A stretch of 30,958 nt of DNA from Streptomyces rimosus subsp. rimosus. GTDB taxonomy: Bacteria; Actinomycetota; Actinomycetes; Streptomycetales; Streptomycetaceae. Each line of letters opens with the position of its first letter. Position 1 is the first letter of the stretch. Shown piece after piece: positions 23,012 to 29,817 of the stretch. The DNA lies in NCBI RefSeq assembly GCF_000720725.1, contig NZ_JOCQ01000098.1, positions 1-30,958 on the forward strand. The letters are read 5' to 3'. A model generated the notes under the pieces. The model made no database searches. It was not told the origin of the DNA and saw nothing but the letters and a program-made list of their open reading frames with translations. The translations under genes and the position numbers were made by a program.

Positions 23012-24391
23012 ATGGTTGCGATCATCAGATGCACAGAGGCCGAGACGACATATCTCGAATGGCAAGAGGGGTTGTTCCCAGCTTCCGGACGTCGTGAGTG
23101 GACATGGACGACCACTCGGCTCAGAGAGTTCTGGACCAAGGGCAGCCACATCACGCTGATCGCGACCCCCGACAGAGATGGGCTCTTGCAGGTGACCAGG
23201 ATGGGTCACACCAAGCGGCTGCGCCAGGTCGCTGACCTGCAACAGAAGCTGGAAATCTCCCATGTCACCCTGCTCTCGAAGCCGGTAACTCTGAGCGAAG
23301 TCATCGCGCTGTTGGCCACGCGACATCGTGTGCACCTAGTTGAGGAGGGGCAGCAGACAGAGGCGACGGGCAAGGCTCTGCTTACCGCCTTGGTCGAGTT
23401 GCGGCCCGACGCAGATCACGTGATCGGCCGACTCAGAACGGCACTTGACGGCTATACCGTGCGCTCGAAAGCGGGTCAGGCCCTGGCGACCCAGCGCGAC
23501 GCAGTCCTGGGGATCGGGCGTATGGCAGGAATGTCCATCCCTCAGCTCGCCCGGTGGGATCCGCCAGCCGAGGAACTGTACGACGACAGTCCGCCGCCGG
23601 CATATCTCGACCTCTTGAGTCGGGCGGAGGCGGTTTCATCAGACGCGAGTCGAGCAGCCCCACAGCATGACATCGCGATCGAAGACCACCAGATCGGCCG
23701 GGACGCCGAGATATTCCTGAGCTGGATCGGTGAGCTAACCGGACATGTTGCATGGCGGCACTTCCGGCAGGACGGCCAGTCGCTGTTGATCGCCAACGTG
23801 AACCGCACTGCTGTCGAAGGTAACTCTGGCGCTGACCTTCTCTACTACCACCAGAGTCGTAAGAGCCTCATCCTCGTCCAATACAAGAAGCTGGACAGGG
23901 TAGGTGGCTACTACTATCCGGACAGTGACCGTAAATTGGCCGACGAACTCGAGCGTATGCAAGACGTGGACGCATATGCTGCCCGGCTCCGGCAACCGAC
24001 CGATGACCACAGGCTGAGTCCCGATCCGAGCTGGATAAAGCTGTGTCCGCCAGAAGGACTGATCCCGCAAGCCAACGTGATGGTGCCGGGTATGTACTTC
24101 TCCCGGCAGCACTTCCAGCGCCTGCGCGACGACCCAAGGCTGAGGGACGGCCGGGGTGGAGCGCTGCGCTTTGGTTACTCCAACGTTCCCAGCTATTTGG
24201 ACAACACCATGTTCACCCGACTGGTGGAAACGGGCATGATCGGTACTGCCGGAGTGGGTACGGAGCTGGTACGGCAGCAAATCACAAAGAGTGTCCGTGA
24301 AGGTCGGCTACTCACAGGCGGCTTGCTCACCGGCAAGGAGTTGCCACAGTCTGCGCGCAATAGTGCTCGACGCCGGCGCCGTCGTAAGTGA
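23012..24391 (+). CDS. Unrecognised protein with PD-(D/E)xK-like nuclease core; island cargo
   Basis: A 459-residue protein of no family I can name. The N-terminal half (1 to about 215) is mixed alpha/beta, beginning MVAIIRCTEAETTYLEWQEG. Its second half has a restriction-endonuclease-like core: a helix with a conserved-type Glu (GRDAEIFLSWIGEL), a strand, then GNSGADLLYY with Asp275 and, 15 residues on, Gln290-Tyr-Lys292 in LILVQYKKL. Asp-x14-Gln-x-Lys is the Mrr-like variant of PD-(D/E)xK. The C-terminus ends in a basic run (ARRRRRRK) fit for nucleic acid binding. Starts at 22964 (TTG), 23003 and 23012 are possible; I chose the ATG 23012, with CAGAAT at 22999-23004 as a possible leaderless -10. 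Codon GC is below that of the core genes. It stands alone between direct repeats behind a tRNA. A defence or mobile-element role is inference. Confidence 0.78.
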   Translation: MVAIIRCTEAETTYLEWQEGLFPASGRREWTWTTTRLREFWTKGSHITLIATPDRDGLLQVTRMGHTKRLRQVADLQQKLEISHVTLLSKPVTLSEVIALLATRHRVHLVEEGQQTEATGKALLTALVELRPDADHVIGRLRTALDGYTVRSKAGQALATQRDAVLGIGRMAGMSIPQLARWDPPAEELYDDSPPPAYLDLLSRAEAVSSDASRAAPQHDIAIEDHQIGRDAEIFLSWIGELTGHVAWRHFRQDGQSLLIANVNRTAVEGNSGADLLYYHQSRKSLILVQYKKLDRVGGYYYPDSDRKLADELERMQDVDAYAARLRQPTDDHRLSPDPSWIKLCPPEGLIPQANVMVPGMYFSRQHFQRLRDDPRLRDGRGGALRFGYSNVPSYLDNTMFTRLVETGMIGTAGVGTELVRQQITKSVREGRLLTGGLLTGKELPQSARNSARRRRRRK

Positions 24392-24489
24392 ACCGAGTAA
24401 CGTCATCGGCCTTTCCGGTAGGCCACACTGGCAGGCCGGGCTCCGAGGGCATGAGCGATGCCTGAGCGGTCGGACCAGTACTGTAGATA

Positions 24490-24549
24490 GCTCAGAGGAA
24501 ACCCAGGTCAGGTAGCCGCTGACCTGAGGCTCGGCCTTTAAGGGCATAG
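24490..24549. repeat. Direct repeat copy 2 with hairpin, at the far side of the insertion
   Basis: A diverged copy of the tRNA-Thr 3' flank (see 22571-22632), but without the tRNA end itself. It retains a hairpin, CAGGTCAG (24504-24511) with CTGACCTG (24519-24526), 7-base loop, which may still terminate transcription of the upstream cargo gene. It lies 55 bases from the integrase remnant, as an old attachment site would. Confidence 0.6.
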
Positions 24550-24603
24550 TGCGATACGCGGCGAGGGGCATGGAATTGCCTGTGTGTGACTGATTGTTCG
24601 GTC

Positions 24604-24828
24604 TTATTTCTTGGGTTTCACCCGCTTGTTATTCGGTTCCTTCTTCTTGCCCTTCGCCTTCTTGCTCTTCTTGGCGGTCTTCGCCGCCCGTGCGGCCTGC
24701 TCGGCCTCGGTCTTCCGCTGGAGCGGGACCAGCTTCGCCGTGGCCTCGGCCGCGTTCTTGCCGACCTGGGGCAGAACGCTCTGGTAGATATCCCGCGTGA
24801 TCCGGGTGTCACCCACGGTGGCGATCAC
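24604..24828 (-). pseudogene. C-terminal remnant of a tyrosine-recombinase integrase
   Basis: A 74-residue open frame after a stop at about 24838. It reads VGDTRITRDIYQSVLPQVGKNAAEATAKLVPLQRK and corresponds to the last part of actinobacterial phage/ICE integrases, which end in a tract like TADTYTSVLPE...AAEAAAxLVP. The Tyr of DIYQSVLP is at the position of the catalytic tyrosine. The upstream Arg, Lys, His-x-x-Arg and Arg residues and the whole N-terminus are missing. A Lys-rich tail (KKSKKAKGKKK) follows. It is therefore inactive as an integrase, left over from the element that inserted at tRNA-Thr. It could still be translated, since a GTG opens it. The family call rests on pattern memory, not on a search. 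Confidence 0.62.
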
Positions 24829-25117
24829 AGTATATCCTCAGGCGTTTGTCTACATTCCAGCGAGCTGCCGCCGGCGAGTTGTCGTGGAGTCCGATGGCGA
24901 ACGCGGGTCCGGCGCCGAGTGCATTATTTGTGCTGTCCCTTCGGTGATGTAGCCGGCGTCGCCAGCGGAGTTATTCTGCCCACCGGCTCTCGGGAATTTC
25001 AGCTGTCGCATTGGGCGCTCGCAGCCCAATGGTGCAGGGAGGGTGTAGCGGCCGGGCACGGAAGTGTCTCCTCGGAGGCGCCGAACCGTAAGCCACTCGC
25101 CCCTTATCGCAATAGGT
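24829..25117. other. Spacer between integrase remnant and the toxin/immunity pair
   Basis: No gene is recognisable on either strand, and several stops occur in every frame consistent with decayed DNA. It is AT-richer than the core. It may hold fragments of older toxin or immunity modules, but I could not identify any. Confidence 0.4.
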
Positions 25118-25762
25118 TCAGAGCTTGTCCGTCAGATTTGGGCCAAAGCCGTCCTCGTCGGCATCTGGCGTCGCAATGCCGAATGCGGTGGCGACCCCGA
25201 AATAAGTTGGCTCACCTATTTCTGGCGTGACACCGAGCTCGGTATTGAGTTCCCGCAATGCGTCCGCAAGTCGCGGCGCGTTCTTGGTCTGTACGTCATG
25301 GTGAGGACGGCCGCGAAAGTCGAACAATCCCCAGATGTCATGGTGGACGGAGAGAGTGGCTGTCGGCCCGTAGGAGCCAGTCGTCACGGACAGATCCACC
25401 AGTTGCGGCTCCCTGCGTGCCTTGCCTTCCGCGTCGAACCATGTTCCGGGGCCAAGGAACTGCACACTTCTGATTTTCGATTCCGGCAAGGAGGTGGGCT
25501 GGGTCCCGAGCACCTTGTCGGGCAAGGAAGGATCATCCAGTGACGTGAGGGCGGACAGCCTACTCGTGATGCCGGTGAAGCCAGATCCTCGTACGTACCA
25601 TTTACACTCCAGGCTGACCGGAGTGAGCAGGTCGAACCGATCTAGCACCCCGGTCATCCTGGTGGCGACACGCAAGGCGGATCGAAGCCCTGGAGGAGAG
25701 GACTCTCCGAGGTCCCAGAACCATGATCCACATTCCTTCGGGGCGCGCATTAGAGTTGACAT
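25118..25762 (-). CDS. Putative immunity protein for the adjacent polymorphic toxin
   Basis: A 214-residue cytosolic protein with no signal peptide or membrane segment and no family I recognise. It starts at ATG 25762, 9 bases after the toxin stop, with AAGGGAAAAG as ribosome binding site inside that gap, so the two genes are translationally linked. It is acidic overall towards the end (DADEDGFGPNLTDKL) and shows alternating strands (LECKWYVRGSG, VDLSVTTGSYGPTATLSVHH). In polymorphic toxin systems the gene directly behind the toxin usually encodes its immunity protein, so the role is inferred from position, size and the shared low GC. It should bind the C-terminal nuclease-like domain of 25772-28375. 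Confidence 0.72.
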   Translation of the reverse strand: MSTLMRAPKECGSWFWDLGESSPPGLRSALRVATRMTGVLDRFDLLTPVSLECKWYVRGSGFTGITSRLSALTSLDDPSLPDKVLGTQPTSLPESKIRSVQFLGPGTWFDAEGKARREPQLVDLSVTTGSYGPTATLSVHHDIWGLFDFRGRPHHDVQTKNAPRLADALRELNTELGVTPEIGEPTYFGVATAFGIATPDADEDGFGPNLTDKL

Positions 25763-25771
25763 TCTTTTCCC

Positions 25772-28375
25772 TTACGGATAGATGGAGCCGTCGGCTGGAA
25801 TCTTGATCGCTCCATCCTCGAAGCGCAGGAGGAAGGTGACTCCGGAATCCTCTGCCAGCTCCTCTATCGCTCCGAAGGCCCGAGGTTTCAAGGTTGATAT
25901 GGGATGATGGACGTCGAGGATGGCAACACCTTGTCGCATAAGCCCGTAGTCCAACTGGCCAGCTGAACTCTCTGCGTTTTTCAGTACCTTCTTGGCGCTG
26001 GATACATTCTTGAGCTGGTATCCGTAATCGATTCCTCCGTCGGCATTGCGTGTGTAGACATCCAGGTCCCACGGTGTGGTAGCGTCTCCGAACTCGAAAC
26101 CAAGACGCGTAAACCCTCGGCTCTGCAGCTCGGTCGCATGACTAAGGGCCATGTAAGCGGCTGGAACCATGCTGCTGAGGGGATCACTCCGGCTGGGCCC
26201 CTTCTTGCACATCCTAAGAATTCCATCGTAATTCTCCACCCCGCGAAGATGCCCGCGGTTGATGAGGTCGGCAACGCCTGCACCGTAGGGGTCCTTGCTG
26301 AGGCTACGTACGACAAGTGCCTGATCCCCCTGGTCCAGCTTGGCATGGCTGAGCTCTGAGAGGAGTTCGGCTTCCTGCTCCGGCCTTAGCGGTCCCGTGT
26401 GTGTCGGCGCGACCTCATCGGGGACCCGGCCGTACCTGCTCGGGTCGATCTCCGGCACCATGCCGGCCGTGTCGTTGCGCGCGCCGGTTTCGAGGCCATC
26501 GCCCGTATGGGCCGCGTCGTCGGCGCTGTCGACCAGATCGTCAAGGCTGTTCGAGCCCGAGGTCTCTGGGTGGCCGGAGCCGGGCATGGCGTTGTCCGAC
26601 GTGGAGCCGCCGGACGCGTCGCGGCCGCCGCCGCTGCTCGGCGTGTCCGTGTGGCCGCCGCTGGTCGTAGCCGCGTGGCCGCCGGTGCGTCCCGCTCCGC
26701 CCGCCCCGTTGTCCACGTTGTTGGTGGGCAGGTGGCTGCTCGCGCTGCCGCCCGGGGCGCCGTGCTCGGCGGCGCGGCCCATGGGGCCGGTGTGCGCGGG
26801 CCCGGTGCTGTCGTGGCCCGCCTTGCCGCCAGTGTGTACCGGGTCGGTGACGTCCGACCCGACCCGCACAACATCCTCCCCCCGCCCCCCGACACCCGCC
26901 AGAACCGGCTGCTCCTGGCGGACCGGCGGCTCGGCCCGTGGTTTGTCCGCGGCGGCGGTGTTTGAGGTGGGCTGTCCCTGCGGGGCGTCCTTGGCGTGTT
27001 GGTGGAGGGTGCCGTCCTTGCCGTAGAGGTTGCCGGCGCCGTCCGTGAACTTGCCGGTGAACGGGTCCTTCACCGTGTTGGGGGGAAGGGTGACCGTGTC
27101 TTCGGGCAGCCTGATTCTGCCGTCGGGGAGTTTGGTCGCTCCTTCCGGGACGGTGGCTTCCTTGGGCAGCCGGATCGTGCCGTCCGGCATCTTGGTGGCG
27201 CCTTCGGGCAGGCTGTAGGCGCCCTCGGAGATCTTCGGGATCTCGACGTGACCGAGGCCCTTGAGGTGGGTCATCACATCGCCGATCTTCGACAGGCCCG
27301 CGCCTGCGCCCTTGATGACGTAGGTCATCGGGTCGAGGGCGCTGCCCACCTTGCCGGCGACGGCGAGGCCCTTGGCCACCGCGCCGGCCTTGCCCGCGCC
27401 CTGCACGGCGGAGCCGCCACCGCGGGTGAAGAGGACGGACAGGGCGTTGAAGGTGACCGCGCCGGCGGCACGGGAGCCGTTCGATTCCCACTGGTCCCAG
27501 GCCAGGAGCGCCTTGCCGGTGTCGAGCACGGTCCTACGCGAGTCCCGCAGCCAGGAGGGAAGCATCTTGCCCGGCAGCCCCCAGTAGACGACGTTCACAC
27601 CGGGGATCGCGGTGATCGCGCCTGCGGTGGAGAGCTTGGCCAGGCCCTTCCACGCCTCACCGGCGGCTTCCGAGCCGTGTCCGCCGAACAGGGTGTACAG
27701 GCCGTCGATGGTGCCCCCTACGCCATCGACGATGAAGCCCTTGCCGAAGTCGTAGGCGTGCTCCCACACCTGCCACCAGGGCACGGATTCCTCGACCGCG
27801 TCGCCCCAGGGCAGGTGCTCGGACTGCTTGAGGGTTTCGGCGTCGTAGCCGTAGCCGGTTTTGTGGGAAGCGTCGATCGTGTGGAGTTTCTTGCCGCCGA
27901 CCAGGGCGACGATTTTGCCGTGGCAGTCGATTTCCGCCCTCTGGAAGGCGGCCCAGACCTCGGCGATCTTGTTGCGGCGGTTGAGGTTCTCCTCGATGAG
28001 GTCGCCGTCCTCGTTCCAGTCCTCGTCGGCGGCTTCCTTGTCGCGGAAGGCGGCGGCGTCCCGCTTGAGCTGCTCCAGCTGTTCGACCAGCGGAGTGATC
28101 TCATGGGCGTAGGTGCTCAGTGCCTTGGCGATGACCTGCATGTCGCTGCTGAGGTCGTGCGCCTTGTCCGCCACCGGCTTGGTGACGCCGAACAACTGTT
28201 CCGCCTCAGGTGCCTTGTAGTAGGCGGACAGGCCGCCGAAGGACGCGTGGATGTCCGAGCCGATGGTGTGGATCCTGGAGCCGCCGCGGGACAGTTCCTT
28301 CGCCTTGTCCGCGAGAAGGTCCAGATCGCCGGTGAAGACCGGTACCTCTGCCGGATCGACCGGCGCGTCGTTCAC
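25772..28375 (-). CDS. Type VII secretion polymorphic toxin with C-terminal PD-(D/E)xK-like nuclease domain
   Basis: An 867-residue effector. The N-terminal 150 residues are helical, of WXG100/LXG-like type (VFTGDLDLLADKAKEL, then SSDMQVIAKALSTYAHEITPLVEQLEQLKRD). A hydrophobic pre-toxin part follows (about 210-375), then repeats of LPEGATKMPDGTIRLP type (about 395-440) and a long Gly/Ser/Thr/His linker (about 475-655). The toxin domain (about 663-867) carries WDLDVY (Asp770, Asp772) and GYQLKNV (Gln787, Lys789), i.e. Asp-x14-Gln-x-Lys, followed by a helix and AILDVHH, as in restriction-endonuclease-fold toxins. The GTG start overlaps the stop of the DUF6507 gene (GTGA). GC drops sharply at the toxin domain. 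There is no Sec signal, so export should use the ESX machinery together with the WXG partners upstream. Confidence 0.85.
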   Translation of the reverse strand: MNDAPVDPAEVPVFTGDLDLLADKAKELSRGGSRIHTIGSDIHASFGGLSAYYKAPEAEQLFGVTKPVADKAHDLSSDMQVIAKALSTYAHEITPLVEQLEQLKRDAAAFRDKEAADEDWNEDGDLIEENLNRRNKIAEVWAAFQRAEIDCHGKIVALVGGKKLHTIDASHKTGYGYDAETLKQSEHLPWGDAVEESVPWWQVWEHAYDFGKGFIVDGVGGTIDGLYTLFGGHGSEAAGEAWKGLAKLSTAGAITAIPGVNVVYWGLPGKMLPSWLRDSRRTVLDTGKALLAWDQWESNGSRAAGAVTFNALSVLFTRGGGSAVQGAGKAGAVAKGLAVAGKVGSALDPMTYVIKGAGAGLSKIGDVMTHLKGLGHVEIPKISEGAYSLPEGATKMPDGTIRLPKEATVPEGATKLPDGRIRLPEDTVTLPPNTVKDPFTGKFTDGAGNLYGKDGTLHQHAKDAPQGQPTSNTAAADKPRAEPPVRQEQPVLAGVGGRGEDVVRVGSDVTDPVHTGGKAGHDSTGPAHTGPMGRAAEHGAPGGSASSHLPTNNVDNGAGGAGRTGGHAATTSGGHTDTPSSGGGRDASGGSTSDNAMPGSGHPETSGSNSLDDLVDSADDAAHTGDGLETGARNDTAGMVPEIDPSRYGRVPDEVAPTHTGPLRPEQEAELLSELSHAKLDQGDQALVVRSLSKDPYGAGVADLINRGHLRGVENYDGILRMCKKGPSRSDPLSSMVPAAYMALSHATELQSRGFTRLGFEFGDATTPWDLDVYTRNADGGIDYGYQLKNVSSAKKVLKNAESSAGQLDYGLMRQGVAILDVHHPISTLKPRAFGAIEELAEDSGVTFLLRFEDGAIKIPADGSIYP

Positions 28376-28809
28376 TGTTTCTTCCCCCCGAAGTCCTTGA
28401 GAGCGTCCACCCGCACGGCTCGCGCCGCGTTCTGCGCGTTCTCGGCCGCCTCCAGATCGCCCTGGACATACTCATTGGTGGCTTTGGCCGCGCCCAGAAC
28501 GGCGGCCTGGCAACGATCGGCCATTGCCTGGAAATCCGACTTGCGCTTACTCGCGGCGTACTCGGCCAGCGCCGCGGTGACCGGGCCTGTCGATACCTGC
28601 GACGTCCACTTCGGGGTCTTCTGCGGCAGCACCGGCCCGTACGGACGTGTCGCGGCCTGCGATCCCGGCACGGCCGTACCTGCCGCGCCGGCCGCCTCCT
28701 GCATGTCCGCGAGCAGGGCGGTGAGGGCCTTCCCGAGATCTTCGGCATGGGTGCCGACGACCTTCAACTGCCCTTGCACCCCCTGCGGCTGGATGTCCCA
28801 CGATGCCAT
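28372..28809 (-). CDS. DUF6507 family WXG-like protein, probable toxin secretion partner
   Basis: A 145-residue, mostly helical protein. The start MASWDIQPQGVQGQL and the later ATNEYVQGDLEAAENAQ match the DUF6507 proteins of Streptomyces, which sit directly before type VII effectors. An Ala/Pro-rich insert (about 40-70) separates two helical halves, as in a WXG100-like hairpin. Its TGA overlaps the toxin's GTG by four bases (28372-28375), so translation of the two is coupled. By analogy with paired WXG proteins and LXG-toxin chaperones, it is likely to bind the toxin's N-terminus for delivery to the secretion channel. This role is inferred. Confidence 0.8.
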   Translation of the reverse strand: MASWDIQPQGVQGQLKVVGTHAEDLGKALTALLADMQEAAGAAGTAVPGSQAATRPYGPVLPQKTPKWTSQVSTGPVTAALAEYAASKRKSDFQAMADRCQAAVLGAAKATNEYVQGDLEAAENAQNAARAVRVDALKDFGGKKQ

Positions 28810-28858
28810 GAACGCCCCCTGTATGCCTGTCTTTCACGCCGGCGCCGCGACTGCGCGA

Positions 28859-28882
28859 CGCCGGCCCCCCCATTGGCCGGCG
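28859..28882 (-). terminator. Hairpin between the ESAT-6-like gene and the toxin unit
   Basis: CGCCGGCC (28859-28866) pairs with GGCCGGCG (28875-28882), with an 8-base loop. In the minus-strand transcript it lies after the ESAT-6-like gene and before DUF6507. It may act as a partial terminator, so that the small secreted proteins are made in excess of the toxin. It has no U-tract. Confidence 0.4.
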
Positions 28883-28934
28883 CCCCGTCGGTGCGCCGTG
28901 CAGTACTGCTTATGCCGCCGGCGCACGCGGGCGA

Positions 28935-29249
28935 TCAGCCGATGTTGTCGACCGCGGACTTCGCGCGCGCCAGTGTCTGGTGCGCGGTCGCGTCATTCTT
29001 CTCCAGCGTGGTCTTCAGCAGCTGGATGATGTTCTTGACTTCCTGCGACGCGCGGTTCCAGCGCATCTCCTTGCCGTGGTATTCGTCCGCGACGCCGTCC
29101 GCCGTGAAGTCCGCCATCGCTGCTTTCACCTGGGCGTCGCGCTCCGCGATCACCTGTTCCAGACGCGCGATCACTGCCTGGACATTTCCCTGCGCCTCCG
29201 CCGAGGCGCCCGTGTCGTACGAACGACGGTCCATACCGCCGGCCATCAT
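28935..29249 (-). CDS. ESAT-6-like (pore-forming ESAT-6 family) small secreted protein
   Basis: A protein of about 104 residues (106 if GTG 29255 is used). It begins AGGMDRRSYDTGASAEAQGN and continues as two long amphipathic helices (VIARLEQVIAERDAQVKAAMADFTADGVADEYHGKE and VKNIIQLLKTTLEKNDATAHQTLARAKSAV). The turn carries EMRWNRAS with the Trp, in place of a canonical WXG. It resembles the Streptomyces proteins annotated as pore-forming ESAT-6 family. A run of codons GTG-ATG-ATG-ATG follows GGGGGA, so the exact start is uncertain; I chose ATG 29249 for spacing. It should be a substrate or structural partner of the type VII system. Pore formation is not evident from the sequence. Confidence 0.82.
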   Translation of the reverse strand: MMAGGMDRRSYDTGASAEAQGNVQAVIARLEQVIAERDAQVKAAMADFTADGVADEYHGKEMRWNRASQEVKNIIQLLKTTLEKNDATAHQTLARAKSAVDNIG

Positions 29250-29294
29250 CATCACTCCCCCTGAGATCTACGTGTTCCCACAGCAAGCGGGCTG

Positions 29295-29627
29295 TCAGCG
29301 GCCCGAGAAGCGCGCCGCGTCGAAGTTCGCGGCCGACATCTGCGACCGCGCGTTGTCGGCCTGCTCGTGAACGCCCGAGCTGAATGCCGATTCCATGCCC
29401 GACTGGCCGCCCACGATGGCAGCAAGCGCGCTGTTCAGTGCTGCCGTGATCTCGTCCGCGCGCGACTTGAAGGAGTCGAATGCCGCCTTGCCCGAGCCGT
29501 TGAACTTGCCCTCCAACGGCTGCGCCGCCTGTACGAGCTGGTGGATCAACGTCCCCAGTTCCGTGCTCGACCCCTGCGACTTCGACCTCAGGGTCGAAAG
29601 CGTCTGCGCTCCCATGTCGAACTTCAT
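29295..29627 (-). CDS. WXG100-family type VII secretion protein
   Basis: A 110-residue helical-hairpin protein. The turn between the helices is LEGKFNGSGKAAFDSFKSRADE, where FNG stands in the place of WXG and GSGKAAF follows in the usual way. The N-terminal helix starts MKFDMGAQTLSTLRSK and the C-terminal helix carries a long ALNSALAAIVGGQSGMESAF. Its ATG lies five bases after a GGGGGGAG. It is the first small gene of the minus-strand group behind the DUF6177-type protein and probably pairs with the ESAT-6-like neighbour 39 bases downstream, as an EsxA/EsxB-type heterodimer. The pairing is inferred. Confidence 0.85.
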   Translation of the reverse strand: MKFDMGAQTLSTLRSKSQGSSTELGTLIHQLVQAAQPLEGKFNGSGKAAFDSFKSRADEITAALNSALAAIVGGQSGMESAFSSGVHEQADNARSQMSAANFDAARFSGR

Positions 29628-29711
29628 CGCGTGCTCCCCCCAGCGAGCTTGACGGTCATGTATGCGGTCATGCCTACCAACCGCGGATCACTGCTGCCAT
29701 CCGCATTCCCC

Positions 29712-29734
29712 ATGCTATGACGAAGGTGTGACAA
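29712..29734 (-). promoter_or_regulatory. Candidate promoter of the WXG100 - toxin group
   Basis: On the minus strand TTGTCA (29734-29729) and TAGCAT (29717-29712) lie upstream of the WXG100 gene. They give a leader of about 78 bases. TGTC again begins 16 bases before the -10, but the rest of the box (TGTCACAC) does not match the PafBC consensus well. As a standard promoter its spacing would be too short. The call is weak. Confidence 0.3.
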
Positions 29735-29817
29735 CGGGGCTCCTGAGCGCCGTGGGGCCTCGCCACCGTGCTGTGCTGGGCGTGGATGCCGCGGACTGCC
29801 CACCGCGGCCCAGGTGT

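Noticed and set aside
22769..23335. 188-codon minus-strand frame beside tRNA-Thr
   Set aside because: Its first part is antisense to the cargo gene, and the remainder shows no recognisable protein. I considered it as a decayed partner gene but found no support.
26996..29029. 677-codon plus-strand open frame across the toxin gene
   Set aside because: It covers several well-supported minus-strand genes and their gaps, and its product is low-complexity.
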